Of a stretch of DNA of 47,166 nt, positions 31,413 to 40,180 are shown one piece after another. The notes under the pieces are model-generated. The model searched no databases. It had not been told where the DNA came from and worked only from the letters and a program-made list of their open reading frames with translations. Each line of letters opens with the position of its first letter. Within the stretch, counting starts at the first letter, position 1. Source of the DNA: Chloroflexota bacterium (GTDB lineage Bacteria; Chloroflexota; Dehalococcoidia; Lucifugimonadales; UBA3495); assembly GCA_028875655.1 (NCBI GenBank), contig JAPPCX010000091.1, forward strand, positions 1 through 47,166, given 5' to 3'. A program made the position numbers and the translations under genes.

Positions 31413-34400
31413 TCAAACGTCAAATGTGGGCCGTCGCCAAACCAGGCGGCGCGCGCGGTGGTACAGGTTGGGTATCGACTCCTCGAACAGCAGGTACACC
31501 ACCGGAACGGCCACCAGGGTCAGGAAGGTGGAGCTGATCAGGCCGCCGATCACCACCGTGGCCAGTTCCGCTCCCACCAGGCCGGCGGAATCGCTCAGCG
31601 ACAGCGGGACCAGCGCCAGGATGGTGGTGAAGGCGGTCATCAGGATGGGGCGCAGGCGGATGCGGCTGGCCGACAGGACCGCCTCATACGGAGGCGATCC
31701 CCGCTGCCGCAGCTGCTGCACAAAGGTCAGCAGCACGATGGCGTTGGTCACCACGATGCCCACCAGCAGCAGAAACCCCATCAGCGCCGGCAGGCTCAGC
31801 GAGCGGTCGGTGATGACCAGCGCGGACAGCGCGCCCACCACGGCCAGGGGCATGCTCAACACGATGATGAACGGAATCTTCAGCGAACCCAGTGTCGCCA
31901 CCATCACCAGGTACACCAGGGAAACGCCGATGGCCATGGCCACGTACACGTTGTTGAACTCTTCCCGAATGTCGCTGAACGTCCCGCCGGAGCGCACGCC
32001 GACCCCCGACGGCAGCGGCGTGGAGGCTACGATGGCGTCCACGCGCTCGCCGATGGCGCCGGCGTCGCGGCCGGCCAGTCCGCCCGAGATGGTGGCCGAG
32101 CGATTGCCGTTGTAGTGGGTGACCGCGCTGGGGCCGACGGTGTAGCCGGTGTCGGAAATGGCTCCCAGCGGGATCACGCCGCCGCCGCCCGAGATGGGCA
32201 GCAGGGGGATGTCATCGATGTCGTCCACCGAATCGGGCGCGCCGCGAACTACCACGTCCAGCGTCTCCTCGCCCAGGTTGACCTCGGTGACCTCGCTGCC
32301 CCGGAGCCAGGTGCGGACCTGGCTGGCGACGTTGGCCGTGGACAGGCCGTAGCGTCCCGCCTCATTGGGGTCGATGGCGATGGTGAACTCCTCGGCGCCA
32401 TCTACGATGTTGGTGTTGACGTTGCGGACGCCGGGATCGCGCTCAATGGCGACCTCCAGTATGTCGGTGGCGGCGCGGACGTCCTCGTAGTTGGGGCCGG
32501 TGAGGGTCAGCCGTATACCGCCGCCGCGTCCCGGGCCGCCGGAATCGGCGAACACCTGCGTGGTGACGCCCGGTGTTTCGGGAAGGGCGTTGCGGATCTG
32601 CTCGTCCACGTCGGCAGGGGGATCCTCCGGCAGCACCACGGTGAAGCCGGCCCGGTCGAAGGAATCGTCCGCGCCGCTGCCGAAGTTACGGCTGCCGGAA
32701 CCCAGCGTCACCTGGTAACTTTCCACCGTGCCCGAGGCTACGAAATCATCCAGGATGCGCTCGACGCTGCGCACTTCCTGGAATAGCTGCCCGGTCGAGG
32801 GGTTGTCGCTCAGGCGCAGGTCAATGCGGACGCCCTCGGTGCGGCCCTGGGAGAAGAGTTCGATGGGGAGCTGGCGGATCAGGGTCAGGCTGCCCAGGAC
32901 CAGCAAAACGCTCAGGATCGCGGTCAGCAGCCGGAACCGGAGGGCGAGCCTCAGTACCGGCGTGTAGATCTTTTGCAGCAGGGTATCCTCTTGCACGGTG
33001 TCGGGATTTACCGTCATGTCGCCCTGGCGCAGGAACCACGACGCCAGCACGGGCACCGCGGTCAGCGCCACCAGCGTGGATGCCACCAGCGATACGCACA
33101 CCGTCTGGGCGAAGGGCAGGAAGAACTGGCCCACCACGCCGGGCAGGAATCCCAGCGGTATGAACACGGCCACGGTGGTCAGCGTTGACGCCACGATGGC
33201 CGGGCTCACCTCCTGGGTGGCCTCGATCACGGCCACGGCCCGGGCGCTGCCGTTTTGGATGTGCCGGTAGATGTTCTCCAGCACCACGATGCTGTCGTCA
33301 ACGATGCGCCCCACGGCGATGGCCAGGCCGGCCAGGCTCATGAAGTTCATGTTCCAGTCGAACACCGCCATCACCAGCATGGTCACCATCACGCTCAGGG
33401 GAATCGACAGGGCGATGATTACGGTGGGCCGGATCGTGTTGATGACGCCGGAGAACAGGGTTGGCCTGATCTGCAACAGGAACACGAACACGGCGATGAC
33501 GGCGAAGGCGAAGCCCTGGACGCCCTGGCCGATGACCTTGCTGAGTTCCTCTTCCAGCCGGGGCGCCTGGCTGTCCATCACGGCGATGTCCAGGTCGGGC
33601 GGCAGTTCGCTTTCCAGCTCCAGCAGCAGGTCGTCGATGGCGTGGGTGATGTCGATGGTGTTGCCGTCGGGGGTTTTGAGCACGTTGAGGCTCACGCTGG
33701 GCTGGCCGTTGGTGCGGGAGACGGTGCTGGCCTCCGGCGTGGCGACGCGCACGTCGGCCACGTCAACCATGCGGATGGGCGTGGCGGTGGCAGCGGCGGC
33801 GGCGCTGCGGTTCGCGCCGGCCGCAGGGTCGGGACGGGCGAACCCCACGGGCAGGTTGCGGATCGAGTCCAGGTTGGCGTACCCGTGGAAGGCGCGGACG
33901 GTGACGATGCCGTCCTGGGAGGACATGCTGCCGGCGGTGACGTCCACCGAGTTGCCCTGCAAGGCTCCGATGACGTTCTGGATGGTGAGGCCGTAGGTTT
34001 CCAGCAGCGCGGGGTCAACGGTGACGAAGACCTGCTCGGAGACGCCGCCCTCGATGTCCACCTCGAATACGCCGGGAACGGTTTGCAGCCGCGGCGCGAT
34101 CTGCCGCTCGACGATGCGGAGCAGCTCCGGCACGTCCCGCTGCCCCGATACGCTCAGCTCCATGACGGGGCGCTGGTTGGGCGAGAGCGCGAACACGCGG
34201 GGGTCGCCGGCGGCGTCGGGCAGGCGCAGAGCGGACACGCGGCTCTGAATTTCCGCCTCCGCCTCCTCAAGGTCGGCGTTGTTCTCGAAGCTGGCGCGCA
34301 CCGTGGAGCGGCTGCCCCGGGAGGTGGAGGTCACCTCCTTCAGGTTCTCCATCCCGATGATCACGTCCTCGATGGGCTTGGTAACCTCCTGGGCGACCTG

Positions 34401-34574
34401 GTAGGGCGTACCCTGCTGGAACGAGGTCGAGATGTTGATGACCCCCAGGCTGATTTCAGGGAAGAGCTCCTGCTGCAACTGCTGGTAGGCATAGACGCCG
34501 CCGACCAGGATGAGAACCAGCGCCATGACGGTCACGGCGCGATTGCGGAGCGCCAGTTTGGTCAGGATGATCAT
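31413..34574 (-). CDS. RND-family efflux transporter (HAE1/AcrB-like)
   Basis: The 1053-residue protein has the AcrB duplication: TM1, porter loops, TM helices with GRIVDDSIVVLENI (proton-relay Asp pair), a second large loop and TM7-12 (LMGFLLLVGIVVTNAIVLL). The second half has Asn in the VTNAIV stretch. These export drugs or lipids by proton antiport. No membrane-fusion protein or outer-membrane factor gene is adjacent, as expected if the host is monoderm, so the partner arrangement must differ from E. coli. GGGAG precedes the ATG. Its stop lies 66 bases upstream of the aprB start codon. Confidence 0.9.
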   Translation of the reverse strand: MIILTKLALRNRAVTVMALVLILVGGVYAYQQLQQELFPEISLGVINISTSFQQGTPYQVAQEVTKPIEDVIIGMENLKEVTSTSRGSRSTVRASFENNADLEEAEAEIQSRVSALRLPDAAGDPRVFALSPNQRPVMELSVSGQRDVPELLRIVERQIAPRLQTVPGVFEVDIEGGVSEQVFVTVDPALLETYGLTIQNVIGALQGNSVDVTAGSMSSQDGIVTVRAFHGYANLDSIRNLPVGFARPDPAAGANRSAAAAATATPIRMVDVADVRVATPEASTVSRTNGQPSVSLNVLKTPDGNTIDITHAIDDLLLELESELPPDLDIAVMDSQAPRLEEELSKVIGQGVQGFAFAVIAVFVFLLQIRPTLFSGVINTIRPTVIIALSIPLSVMVTMLVMAVFDWNMNFMSLAGLAIAVGRIVDDSIVVLENIYRHIQNGSARAVAVIEATQEVSPAIVASTLTTVAVFIPLGFLPGVVGQFFLPFAQTVCVSLVASTLVALTAVPVLASWFLRQGDMTVNPDTVQEDTLLQKIYTPVLRLALRFRLLTAILSVLLVLGSLTLIRQLPIELFSQGRTEGVRIDLRLSDNPSTGQLFQEVRSVERILDDFVASGTVESYQVTLGSGSRNFGSGADDSFDRAGFTVVLPEDPPADVDEQIRNALPETPGVTTQVFADSGGPGRGGGIRLTLTGPNYEDVRAATDILEVAIERDPGVRNVNTNIVDGAEEFTIAIDPNEAGRYGLSTANVASQVRTWLRGSEVTEVNLGEETLDVVVRGAPDSVDDIDDIPLLPISGGGGVIPLGAISDTGYTVGPSAVTHYNGNRSATISGGLAGRDAGAIGERVDAIVASTPLPSGVGVRSGGTFSDIREEFNNVYVAMAIGVSLVYLVMVATLGSLKIPFIIVLSMPLAVVGALSALVITDRSLSLPALMGFLLLVGIVVTNAIVLLTFVQQLRQRGSPPYEAVLSASRIRLRPILMTAFTTILALVPLSLSDSAGLVGAELATVVIGGLISSTFLTLVAVPVVYLLFEESIPNLYHRARRLVWRRPTFDV

Positions 34575-34885
34575 ATCGTGCTCCCTATGGACGCCGGTGG
34601 CCCGTTCAATTGGGTGGCCTATTTTCCTACTGCCTGCACTGCGTTACTTTCCTGCTCCGGTAAAGAATACTACGCCGCGCGATGTTTTGGGCAGACGCAT
34701 CCACGCGCCATGATACGCGGCCAATGTGAAGATTTGATTAAGAGCCGAAACCGTCACTCCCACACCCCACCCGTCATTCCCGTGCCCCTTACCGCTCATC
34801 CTGAGCCTGCCGAAAGGCCCGCGTCATCTGCCGGCCCTGGCTGTGCCGCGCCCGTGGCGCCCGAATCATTTGTGTCAACGATCCC
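34575..34885. other. Gene-free spacer with repeat remnants
   Basis: I see no gene here. It holds a degenerate family A half (CGTCATTCCCGTG at 34772-34784) and GCTCATCCTGAGCCTGCCGAAAGG (34794-34817), a piece of another common dispersed repeat, plus a CG-rich hairpin near 34840-34860. Base use is less coding-like than the flanks. Confidence 0.5.
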
Positions 34886-34954
34886 TTGCCAGCACGTGGC
34901 AACACGGATTAGGATACGGGCACTTCCCAACAGAGGTGCCCGTTTTGCTTTTTG
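34886..34954 (+). promoter_or_regulatory. Tandem hairpins and T-tract at the methyltransferase start
   Basis: TTGCCA-GCACG-TGGCAA (34886-34902) is followed by ACGGGCAC-12 bases-GTGCCCGT (34916-34943), an 8-bp stem with TTTTGCTTTTT after it: a terminator-like structure. It contains the AGAGG and the possible start codons of the methyltransferase, so it could be a terminator, attenuator or translation switch for the restriction-modification operon. Confidence 0.5.
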
Positions 34955-35610
34955 AATCTGCGCAGGTCAGCCAGGGATACCAGCCCATCAGCAGCGTTTG
35001 GGAAGGCAGCGACGGTGACTTGATTGAAACCATGTTGCAATTCTACTCGTCGATTGATCCGGAGCCTATTCTGGACGCCACGTACAACCGGGGGCGCTTC
35101 TGGAAAAAATCGATACGGCAAGTCGTGTCAATGGACATCGACCCCAAATACGAGCCGATGATCGTCGGCGACAATCGGGTAATGGAAGGCGTGCCGGACG
35201 CTGCATATGGAACGGTCGTTTACGACCCGCCGCACGTGGGCCCTCAAGGTAGGGACAAGAGCAGCAAGAAATTTGATGAGGATTTTGGCGCGACGGTAGC
35301 TTGCGGCAAAGAGCATGATTGGAGCCTGAGCTATCTCTATCCTCCGTTCTTGACCCAGGCGAAACGGGTTCTGAAACCCGATGGCCTGCTTCTCGCCAAG
35401 ATCACCGATATGGTCAACAGCCACCGCTCAAAGTGGAGTCACTGCGACTTCATGCGCATGGCTGATGAGGCAGGATTCACCGTCTGCGACCTTATCATCA
35501 AGGTCCGAACGGGCCCGATGGTGTCCACCAAGTGGGCGACCGCGCATCACGCGAGGAAACGACACTGCTTCTGGATAGTTTGCCGCAACAGTACCAAGTG
35601 CGAGCGATAA
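34945..35610 (+). CDS. Amino-DNA methyltransferase of a type II R-M pair
   Basis: With TTG at 34945 (AGAGG 8 bases upstream) the product is 221 residues. GTG at 34936 or ATG at 34843 are other options. Seen: a SAM-type motif I ILDATYNRGRFWK (42-54), acidic VVSMDIDPKYEP, motif IV VVYDPPHVGP (DPPH, 94-97) and a late strand RVLKPDGLLLAKITDM. The order fits a small amino-methyltransferase (N4-cytosine or N6-adenine) without a large target-recognition domain; DPPH instead of DPPY or SPPY is unusual. Next, 3 bases on, is the restriction nuclease. Inference: it protects the host from that nuclease. Confidence 0.65.
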   Translation: MLFESAQVSQGYQPISSVWEGSDGDLIETMLQFYSSIDPEPILDATYNRGRFWKKSIRQVVSMDIDPKYEPMIVGDNRVMEGVPDAAYGTVVYDPPHVGPQGRDKSSKKFDEDFGATVACGKEHDWSLSYLYPPFLTQAKRVLKPDGLLLAKITDMVNSHRSKWSHCDFMRMADEAGFTVCDLIIKVRTGPMVSTKWATAHHARKRHCFWIVCRNSTKCER

Positions 35611-35613
35611 TCG

Positions 35614-36183
35614 GTGCGCGCTTATAACCCGCTCAGTGTGGACGAACTGGGCCGCAATGCGGCTCGGGCCTTGATTGAGTATCCCGCCGCCGCGCTACCA
35701 CCGAGCGTGGCCTTTGACGGCGCCGGGGTTTACACGCTGCACTATACCGGAACCTTTCCTGCTTATGCCGGTATTGGGACGGACGTGCCCATCTATGTAG
35801 GCAAGGCCGACCCGCCCGGGCGGAGACAAGGACGCACTCAGACATCAACCACCGTTCTCCACAGCCGCCTGCAGGAACACGCCGGGTCCATCGAGTCGGC
35901 ATCCAACTTGGAACTGGCCGATTTTCGCTGCCGTTGGCTGGTGCTTGATCCGGTGTGGATCGGACTCACGGAGCAGGTGCTGATTGCGCAGTATCAGCCG
36001 GTGTGGAACGTGGTCGTTGATGGGTTTGGCAACCACGATCCCGGCGCAGGGCGAAGGAACCAGCGTCGGTCCCGATGGGACACGTTGCACCCGGGGCGTG
36101 AATGGGCGTCCAGCCTTCGAGACCGGGGCGAGACTGCCCCTGACGTTATCGCAGCAATCAAGGCCCTCAGAGAGCGCCGATAA
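35614..36183 (+). CDS. Eco29kI-type GIY-YIG restriction endonuclease
   Basis: The 189-residue protein starts at GTG. GVYTLHYTG and PIYVGKADPPG give the GIY-YIG core (Tyr40, Tyr61), followed by Arg85, His89 (RLQEH), Glu120 and Asn132 (PVWN) and VVVDGFGNHDPGAGR. Spacings of Arg-His (4) and Glu-Asn (12) equal those I recall for R.Eco29kI, which cuts CCGCGG. Known Eco29kI partners are C5-cytosine methyltransferases, but here it sits beside an amino-methyltransferase, so the site may differ. Confidence 0.82.
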   Translation: MRAYNPLSVDELGRNAARALIEYPAAALPPSVAFDGAGVYTLHYTGTFPAYAGIGTDVPIYVGKADPPGRRQGRTQTSTTVLHSRLQEHAGSIESASNLELADFRCRWLVLDPVWIGLTEQVLIAQYQPVWNVVVDGFGNHDPGAGRRNQRRSRWDTLHPGREWASSLRDRGETAPDVIAAIKALRERR

Positions 36184-36219
36184 GCCAAACATTTCCTCCG
36201 AACCACTGACACCCACCGC

Positions 36220-36249
36220 TTGACATCTGGCCGAACATACGTTCATAAT
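36220..36249 (+). promoter_or_regulatory. LexA-box promoter
   Basis: TTGACA (36220-36225), 18 bases, CATAAT (36244-36249), with CGAACATACGTTCA (36232-36245) in the spacer. The last is the Gram-positive/Chloroflexota SOS box CGAACrnryGTTyG but for the final base. The predicted start of transcription is near 36256. No intact gene follows. Confidence 0.65.
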
Positions 36250-36706
36250 GGCCTTGTGCACATCAAAATCCAATCATCCCAGCCTGCCAACTAGGTCACA
36301 TCACTACGGTCGTCAACGGCCACCAACCAGTCAGCATTTCCAAATCGCAAGACCACGCCTGGACCCACCGGGCAACCTATGCGCGCTACCCACTGCGACG
36401 TGTACGGCTAACTACATGACCCGTGCGAACTCAACGGTGGCTACCTCTGAACTGGACGCTTCCATTAGGCTTACCCACTCGGAGGGTATAAACCCCCTTG
36501 CGTAACACCCCCGGCCGTGGGGCTGGCAACGACCACAGTGAATCCGGAAACCGACCTCAGGCAGGCTACCAACCAACACCAACCAAAGGAGGCCAACCCC
36601 AACGAAGCCAAACGCCACGGAATCAACCGCCAATCCTGAAAATCCCAAAATAACGGCCTGCCCCGTGCTCGATACGAGGCCGGGAAATCACTCGCCGCCA
36701 TGCTGT
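36250..36706. other. Gene-poor stretch behind the LexA promoter
   Basis: About 450 bases without a convincing gene. A GTG at 36256, right at the predicted transcription start, gives only 12 codons (VHIKIQSSQPAN). Short open pieces lie in other frames (GHQPVSISKSQDHAWTHRAT near 36313-36372; a run ending EAKRHGINRQS near 36640), which could be a frame-broken SOS gene. The + strand is strongly A/C-rich from about 36530 to 36670. Confidence 0.45.
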
Positions 36707-36753
36707 ATGATGTACGTTGAAAGGACGGCATTATGAATCAGCAGCGCATCCGC
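36707..36753 (+). repeat. Direct repeat copy 1 of the lepA start region
   Basis: 47 bases match 37325-37371 with one mismatch. They include the ribosome site (GAAAGGACGG) and the first seven codons of lepA (MNQQRIR). After copy 1 the frame diverges and stops. Confidence 0.9.
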
Positions 36754-36766
36754 TGCGAGGTGAATC

Positions 36767-37117
36767 ATGGCCCAACCGCCCATAGCAGCGCAAGCTGCGG
36801 CGTCCGAAGAACTCCGCGACAGGTTTGAGCGGCTGGCCGACGAATGGGAACGCGACCGTCCGCGCGGGGCCGATGTTGCGCAGATGACGCAGCACCCGGC
36901 CTATCGGCGCATCATCGACATGGGCGAGCCTGCCGTGCCCTGGCTGTTGCAACGACTGGCCGAAAAGCCCAACCACTGGTTCGTCGCGCTCAACGCGATT
37001 ACCGGCGCCAGGCCAGTCCCGCCGGAGAGCCGCGGACGCATCAAAGAGATGGCGCAGGCGTGGTTGGACTGGGGACGCCAAAACGGGTACGGGTTGACCG
37101 GCAGCGATGTGGATTGA
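36767..37117 (+). CDS. Small helical protein paired with a DUF7689-like gene
   Basis: This 116-residue protein has FERLADEWERDRP, MTQHPAYRRIIDMGEPAVPWLLQRLAEKPNHWFVALNAITGARPVPPESRGRIKEMAQAWLDWGRQNGYG. I recall this HPAYxxIIxMGxxAvPxLLxxLexxPdhWfxAL pattern as a HEAT-like small protein encoded just upstream of a NCIAWA protein in many bacteria. GAGGTG lies 4 bases before the ATG. It overlaps the next small gene by 11 bases. Both sit inside the interval bracketed by the 47-bp lepA repeats. Function unknown. Confidence 0.7.
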   Translation: MAQPPIAAQAAASEELRDRFERLADEWERDRPRGADVAQMTQHPAYRRIIDMGEPAVPWLLQRLAEKPNHWFVALNAITGARPVPPESRGRIKEMAQAWLDWGRQNGYGLTGSDVD

Positions 37118-37262
37118 CGAAGAACTGCCACACTTGGCGTCGGAGGGCTACGAGATCACCAGTAATCCTACCGACGAGTACAATTGCATCGCATACGCCG
37201 CCGGTGAAACCGACCGTTGGTGGAGCCATGTCGCAGACGCCGATTACTACTGGCGGGTTTGA
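37107..37262 (+). pseudogene. Truncated DUF7689-like (NCIAWA) protein
   Basis: The 51-codon frame reads MWIDEELPHLASEGYEITSN, then PTDEYNCIAYAAGETDRWWS and ends YYWRV before TGA. This equals the N-terminal third to half of the NCIAWAAGD...WW...YWP family, normally about 140 residues as I recall. The rest is missing, and the lepA repeat begins about 60 bases later, so it looks like the broken end of an inserted gene pair. Confidence 0.6.
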
Positions 37263-37324
37263 ACCGGGAATGACTGGGCGAGAGCAGCGGTTCCAATTGG
37301 CGCGGTGAATCGGCCCGTGCTACC

Positions 37325-37371
37325 ATGATGTACGTTGAAAGGACGGCATTATGAATCAGCAGCGTATCCGC
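37325..37371 (+). repeat. Direct repeat copy 2, true lepA start
   Basis: This copy is joined to the intact lepA gene. The spacing to copy 1 is exactly 618 bases. Confidence 0.9.
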
Positions 37372-39207
37372 AACTTCTGCATCATCGCCCACATCGATCA
37401 CGGCAAATCCACGCTGGCGGACCGCCTGCTGGAGATCACCGGAACGGTGCGGCCCCAGGATATGAAGGCCCAGTTCCTCGATCAGATGGAGCTGGAGCGC
37501 GAGCGCGGCATCACCATCAAGGGCAAGGCCGTCACCATGTCCCACCGCGTTGCGGGCGGCGACTACGCCGGCGAGTACCAGCTGAACCTGATCGACACGC
37601 CCGGCCACGTGGACTTTTCCTACGAGGTGTCGCGGGCGTTGGCCGCCTGCGAGGGCGCGCTGCTGGTGGTGGACGCCACCCAGGGCGTGGAGGCCCAGAC
37701 CATCGCCAACACCCTGCTGGCCATGGAGTACGACCTGGAGATGATTCCGGTCATCAACAAGGTCGATCTGCCCTCGGCGGAACCGGAGCGGGTGGCCGCC
37801 GAGATGGAGCAGATTTTCGGCTTCCGGCGGGACGAGGTGGTGTTTGTGTCCGCCAAGTCGGGCCTGGGCTGCACGGAGCTGCTGGACTCTATCGTGGAGC
37901 GGGTGCCGCATCCATCGGGCGGGGACGACGATCCTTTCCGCGCGCTGGTATTTGATTCCACCTACGATACCTACAAGGGCATCATCGCCTACGTGCGAGT
38001 GGCGGACGGAGAAATTTCAACCAGCGACCGGCTGCGGGTGATGTCGTCGGGCAGGACGGTTGAGATCATGGAGGTGGGCGTGTTCGCGCCGGAGCCGACG
38101 CCCACCGGCATACTGCAAGCCGGCCAGGTGGGTTACGTCGCCACCGGCTTCAAGGACGTGCAGGAGTGCGCCGTCGGCGACACCCTGACCAACAACGTCC
38201 ATCCCGCCGAGGAACCCCTGCCCGGCTACGTGGAACTGAAATCCATGGTGTTTGCAGGGCTGTATCCGGCGGACGGCGAGGACTACACCCGGCTGCGGGC
38301 CGCGCTGGATAAGCTCAAGCTCAACGACGCCTCGCTGACCATCGAGCCGGAGAACAGCGGCGCGCTGGGCTTCGGGTTCCGCTGCGGATTCCTGGGCCTG
38401 GTGCATCTGGAAATCGTGCAGGAGCGGCTGGAGCGCGAGTACGACCTGGACCTGATCGTGACCGCGCCCAGCGTCGCTTACGAGGTGCTGCTGACCAACG
38501 GCGACGTGATCCGCGTGGACAACCCGTCGCTGCTGCCGCAGCCCAACGCCATTTCAGAAGTTCGGGAGCCGATCCTCGGCGTGACCATCGTCGCGCCCAG
38601 CCGTTCCGTCGGCGCCGTGATGGAGCTGATGCACGCGCGGCGGTCGGAGTTCCGGCGCATGGAATACATCCAGGGCATCGGCGGCAGCCAGGCCGACGGG
38701 TCAGCGGACTCCGAGCAGACCCGTGTGGTCATGGAGTACACCATGCCGCTGGCCGAAATGCTGGCCGACTTCTACAACCAGTTGAAATCGCGCACCCAGG
38801 GCTACGCCTCGCTGGACTACACCTTCGAGGGCTACCGGGCCGCGCCGCTGGTGCGCATCGACATCCTGGTGAACCAGACGCCGGTGGAGGCGCTGAGCAT
38901 GATCAGCCACCGGGACAACGCGGTGGTGCAGGGCCGCAGCATCGTGGAGAAGCTGCGCAGCACGATACCGCGCCAGATGTTCGAGGTTCCCATCCAGGCC
39001 GCCATCGGCAGCCGCATCGTCGCCCGCGAAACCGTCCGCGCCATGCGCAAGGACGTGCTCTCCAAGTGTTACGGCGGCGACATCACCCGCAAGCGCAAAC
39101 TCCTGGAGAAGCAGAAAGAAGGCAAAAAGCGCATGAAGCGCGTGGGCCGGGTGGAGGTGCCGCAGGAGGCGTTTTTGAGCCTGCTGAAGATTGGGGAAGA
39201 GGGGTAA
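37351..39207 (+). CDS. lepA: Elongation factor 4 (LepA)
   Basis: The 618-residue translational GTPase is full length: G1 AHIDHGKST, switch region with the [10 protein letters not shown] block, G3 DTPGHVDF, G4 NKVD, G5 SAKSG, then EF-G-like domains and the LepA-specific C-terminus ([20 protein letters not shown]...[17 protein letters not shown]). It acts on ribosomes in initiation or back-translocation under stress. GGACGG lies 7 bases before the ATG. Its 5' end and leader are duplicated 618 bases upstream. Confidence 0.97.
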   Translation: MNQQRIRNFCIIAHIDHGKSTLADRLLEITGTVRPQDMKAQFLDQMELERERGITIKGKAVTMSHRVAGGDYAGEYQLNLIDTPGHVDFSYEVSRALAACEGALLVVDATQGVEAQTIANTLLAMEYDLEMIPVINKVDLPSAEPERVAAEMEQIFGFRRDEVVFVSAKSGLGCTELLDSIVERVPHPSGGDDDPFRALVFDSTYDTYKGIIAYVRVADGEISTSDRLRVMSSGRTVEIMEVGVFAPEPTPTGILQAGQVGYVATGFKDVQECAVGDTLTNNVHPAEEPLPGYVELKSMVFAGLYPADGEDYTRLRAALDKLKLNDASLTIEPENSGALGFGFRCGFLGLVHLEIVQERLEREYDLDLIVTAPSVAYEVLLTNGDVIRVDNPSLLPQPNAISEVREPILGVTIVAPSRSVGAVMELMHARRSEFRRMEYIQGIGGSQADGSADSEQTRVVMEYTMPLAEMLADFYNQLKSRTQGYASLDYTFEGYRAAPLVRIDILVNQTPVEALSMISHRDNAVVQGRSIVEKLRSTIPRQMFEVPIQAAIGSRIVARETVRAMRKDVLSKCYGGDITRKRKLLEKQKEGKKRMKRVGRVEVPQEAFLSLLKIGEEG

Positions 39208-39298
39208 AATGCCAGCCTGTAACCATGGTCGGGATTGACGTAAGTGGTAGATACCGAGATTGGTATTGCGACGATTTCCAAGTGGACAGGTGAGCGAC

Positions 39299-39670
39299 AT
39301 GTCAATTTTTAAAGTGCCGATCAGCGTCGGCCATCCCAACGGCGGAGATTTGTATCCACTCGATGCCGTGGTGGACACCGGGGCGGCGCACTCCATGTTG
39401 CCGGCGTCGCTGCTGGCCGACCTGAGCGTGCCCGCGGAGGAAGAACTCGGTTTCATTTTGGCTGATGGCAGCAGGGTACGGTACGGCTTTGGCATGGTAC
39501 GTTTCCGCATCTACGATAAAGAACGGCAATACCCGGTGATTTTCGGGCCGGATGGCAACTATCTGCTAGGCGCAACGGTACTGGAGACGTTCAACTTGTT
39601 GGCTGACCCACATGCGGAGCGTCTGGGTCCGGCCGAGTGGCTGCGGTTGGGCTGGGGCGGAGAGATATAG
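39299..39670 (+). CDS. Retropepsin-like aspartic protease fold protein
   Basis: The 123-residue protein has DAVVDTGAAHSMLPASLL with Asp26-Thr-Gly, LADGSRVRYGFGMVRFRIY and PDGNYLLGATVLETFNLLADP, one retropepsin half. Unlike the copy at 19915, its LLGATVLE segment is close to the classic aspartyl second strand. The ATG at 39299 is chosen by the protein start; an upstream GTGAGCG adds weak context. Likely a homodimer; substrate unknown. Confidence 0.7.
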   Translation: MSIFKVPISVGHPNGGDLYPLDAVVDTGAAHSMLPASLLADLSVPAEEELGFILADGSRVRYGFGMVRFRIYDKERQYPVIFGPDGNYLLGATVLETFNLLADPHAERLGPAEWLRLGWGGEI

Positions 39671-39700
39671 CATAGCTGGCATGGTGTCTGAGTCAGCACG

Positions 39701-40099
39701 ATGCTGCCCAAGATCAAAGGAACTCTGCTGCCTGCCCCGCCTTTTCCCGAGTTCTCGTTTGACGAAGTGCTCGGCTACCATGATGGCCCACGCATCTTAC
39801 TGGAACGTGACGAATCGGGCCAACTGTACCTGGTGTGGTGGAGCGACGCCGATATGGAAATGGAGCGGTGGATCTGCCTGCCTCTCAGCGAGGCGCGGTT
39901 GCGCGCCATTTTTTCCGGGGAAATAGCGCCACGCGACGCCATGGAGAACCCCGAAGGTGGTTACCTGCTGGCGATTGAGTTTGACTTGACCACCGACGCC
40001 GCGCCGTGGGCCATTAAAACTACTGCCGCGGCTTTCCCACAGGACGCGCTGCCCCATCCCGAAGCCCACTTGCGCAAGCCAACGCCGGCGTCGGTGTGA
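39701..40099 (+). CDS. Hypothetical protein, DUF6575-like
   Basis: This 132-residue protein has FDEVLGYHDGPRILLERDESGQLYLVWWSDAD followed by WICLPLSEARLRAIFSGEIAPRDAME, a pattern I associate with DUF6575-type proteins (weak recall). It is soluble with no cysteines of note. It follows the protease-like gene by 30 bases and may be its partner. The mRNA would end in the 42-bp palindrome at 40119. Confidence 0.5.
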   Translation: MLPKIKGTLLPAPPFPEFSFDEVLGYHDGPRILLERDESGQLYLVWWSDADMEMERWICLPLSEARLRAIFSGEIAPRDAMENPEGGYLLAIEFDLTTDAAPWAIKTTAAAFPQDALPHPEAHLRKPTPASV

Positions 40100-40118
40100 T
40101 TTGCCTGGTCCCCCGCAA

Positions 40119-40160
40119 GAACGGAGTAGGGGCGAATAATTATTCGCCCCTACTCCGTTC
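40119..40160. repeat. 42-bp perfect palindrome, repeat family C
   Basis: The sequence from GAACGGAGTAGGGGCGAATA to TATTCGCCCCTACTCCGTTC is a perfect inverted repeat around AT, with no loop bases lost. It lies between convergent genes (stops at 40099 and 40181), so it could terminate both. As a full palindrome it could form a cruciform. Confidence 0.9.
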
Positions 40161-40180
40161 GGCTTCCTGTGCGTCCCGGC

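Noticed and set aside
33255-34955. 566-codon frame opposite the RND gene
   Set aside because: Antisense to a clear AcrB-like protein; its Gly/His/Asp-rich composition is that of a shadow frame in GC-rich DNA.
36248-36505. 85-codon + strand frame behind the LexA promoter
   Set aside because: Its ATG lies inside the -10 box and its composition is not protein-like.
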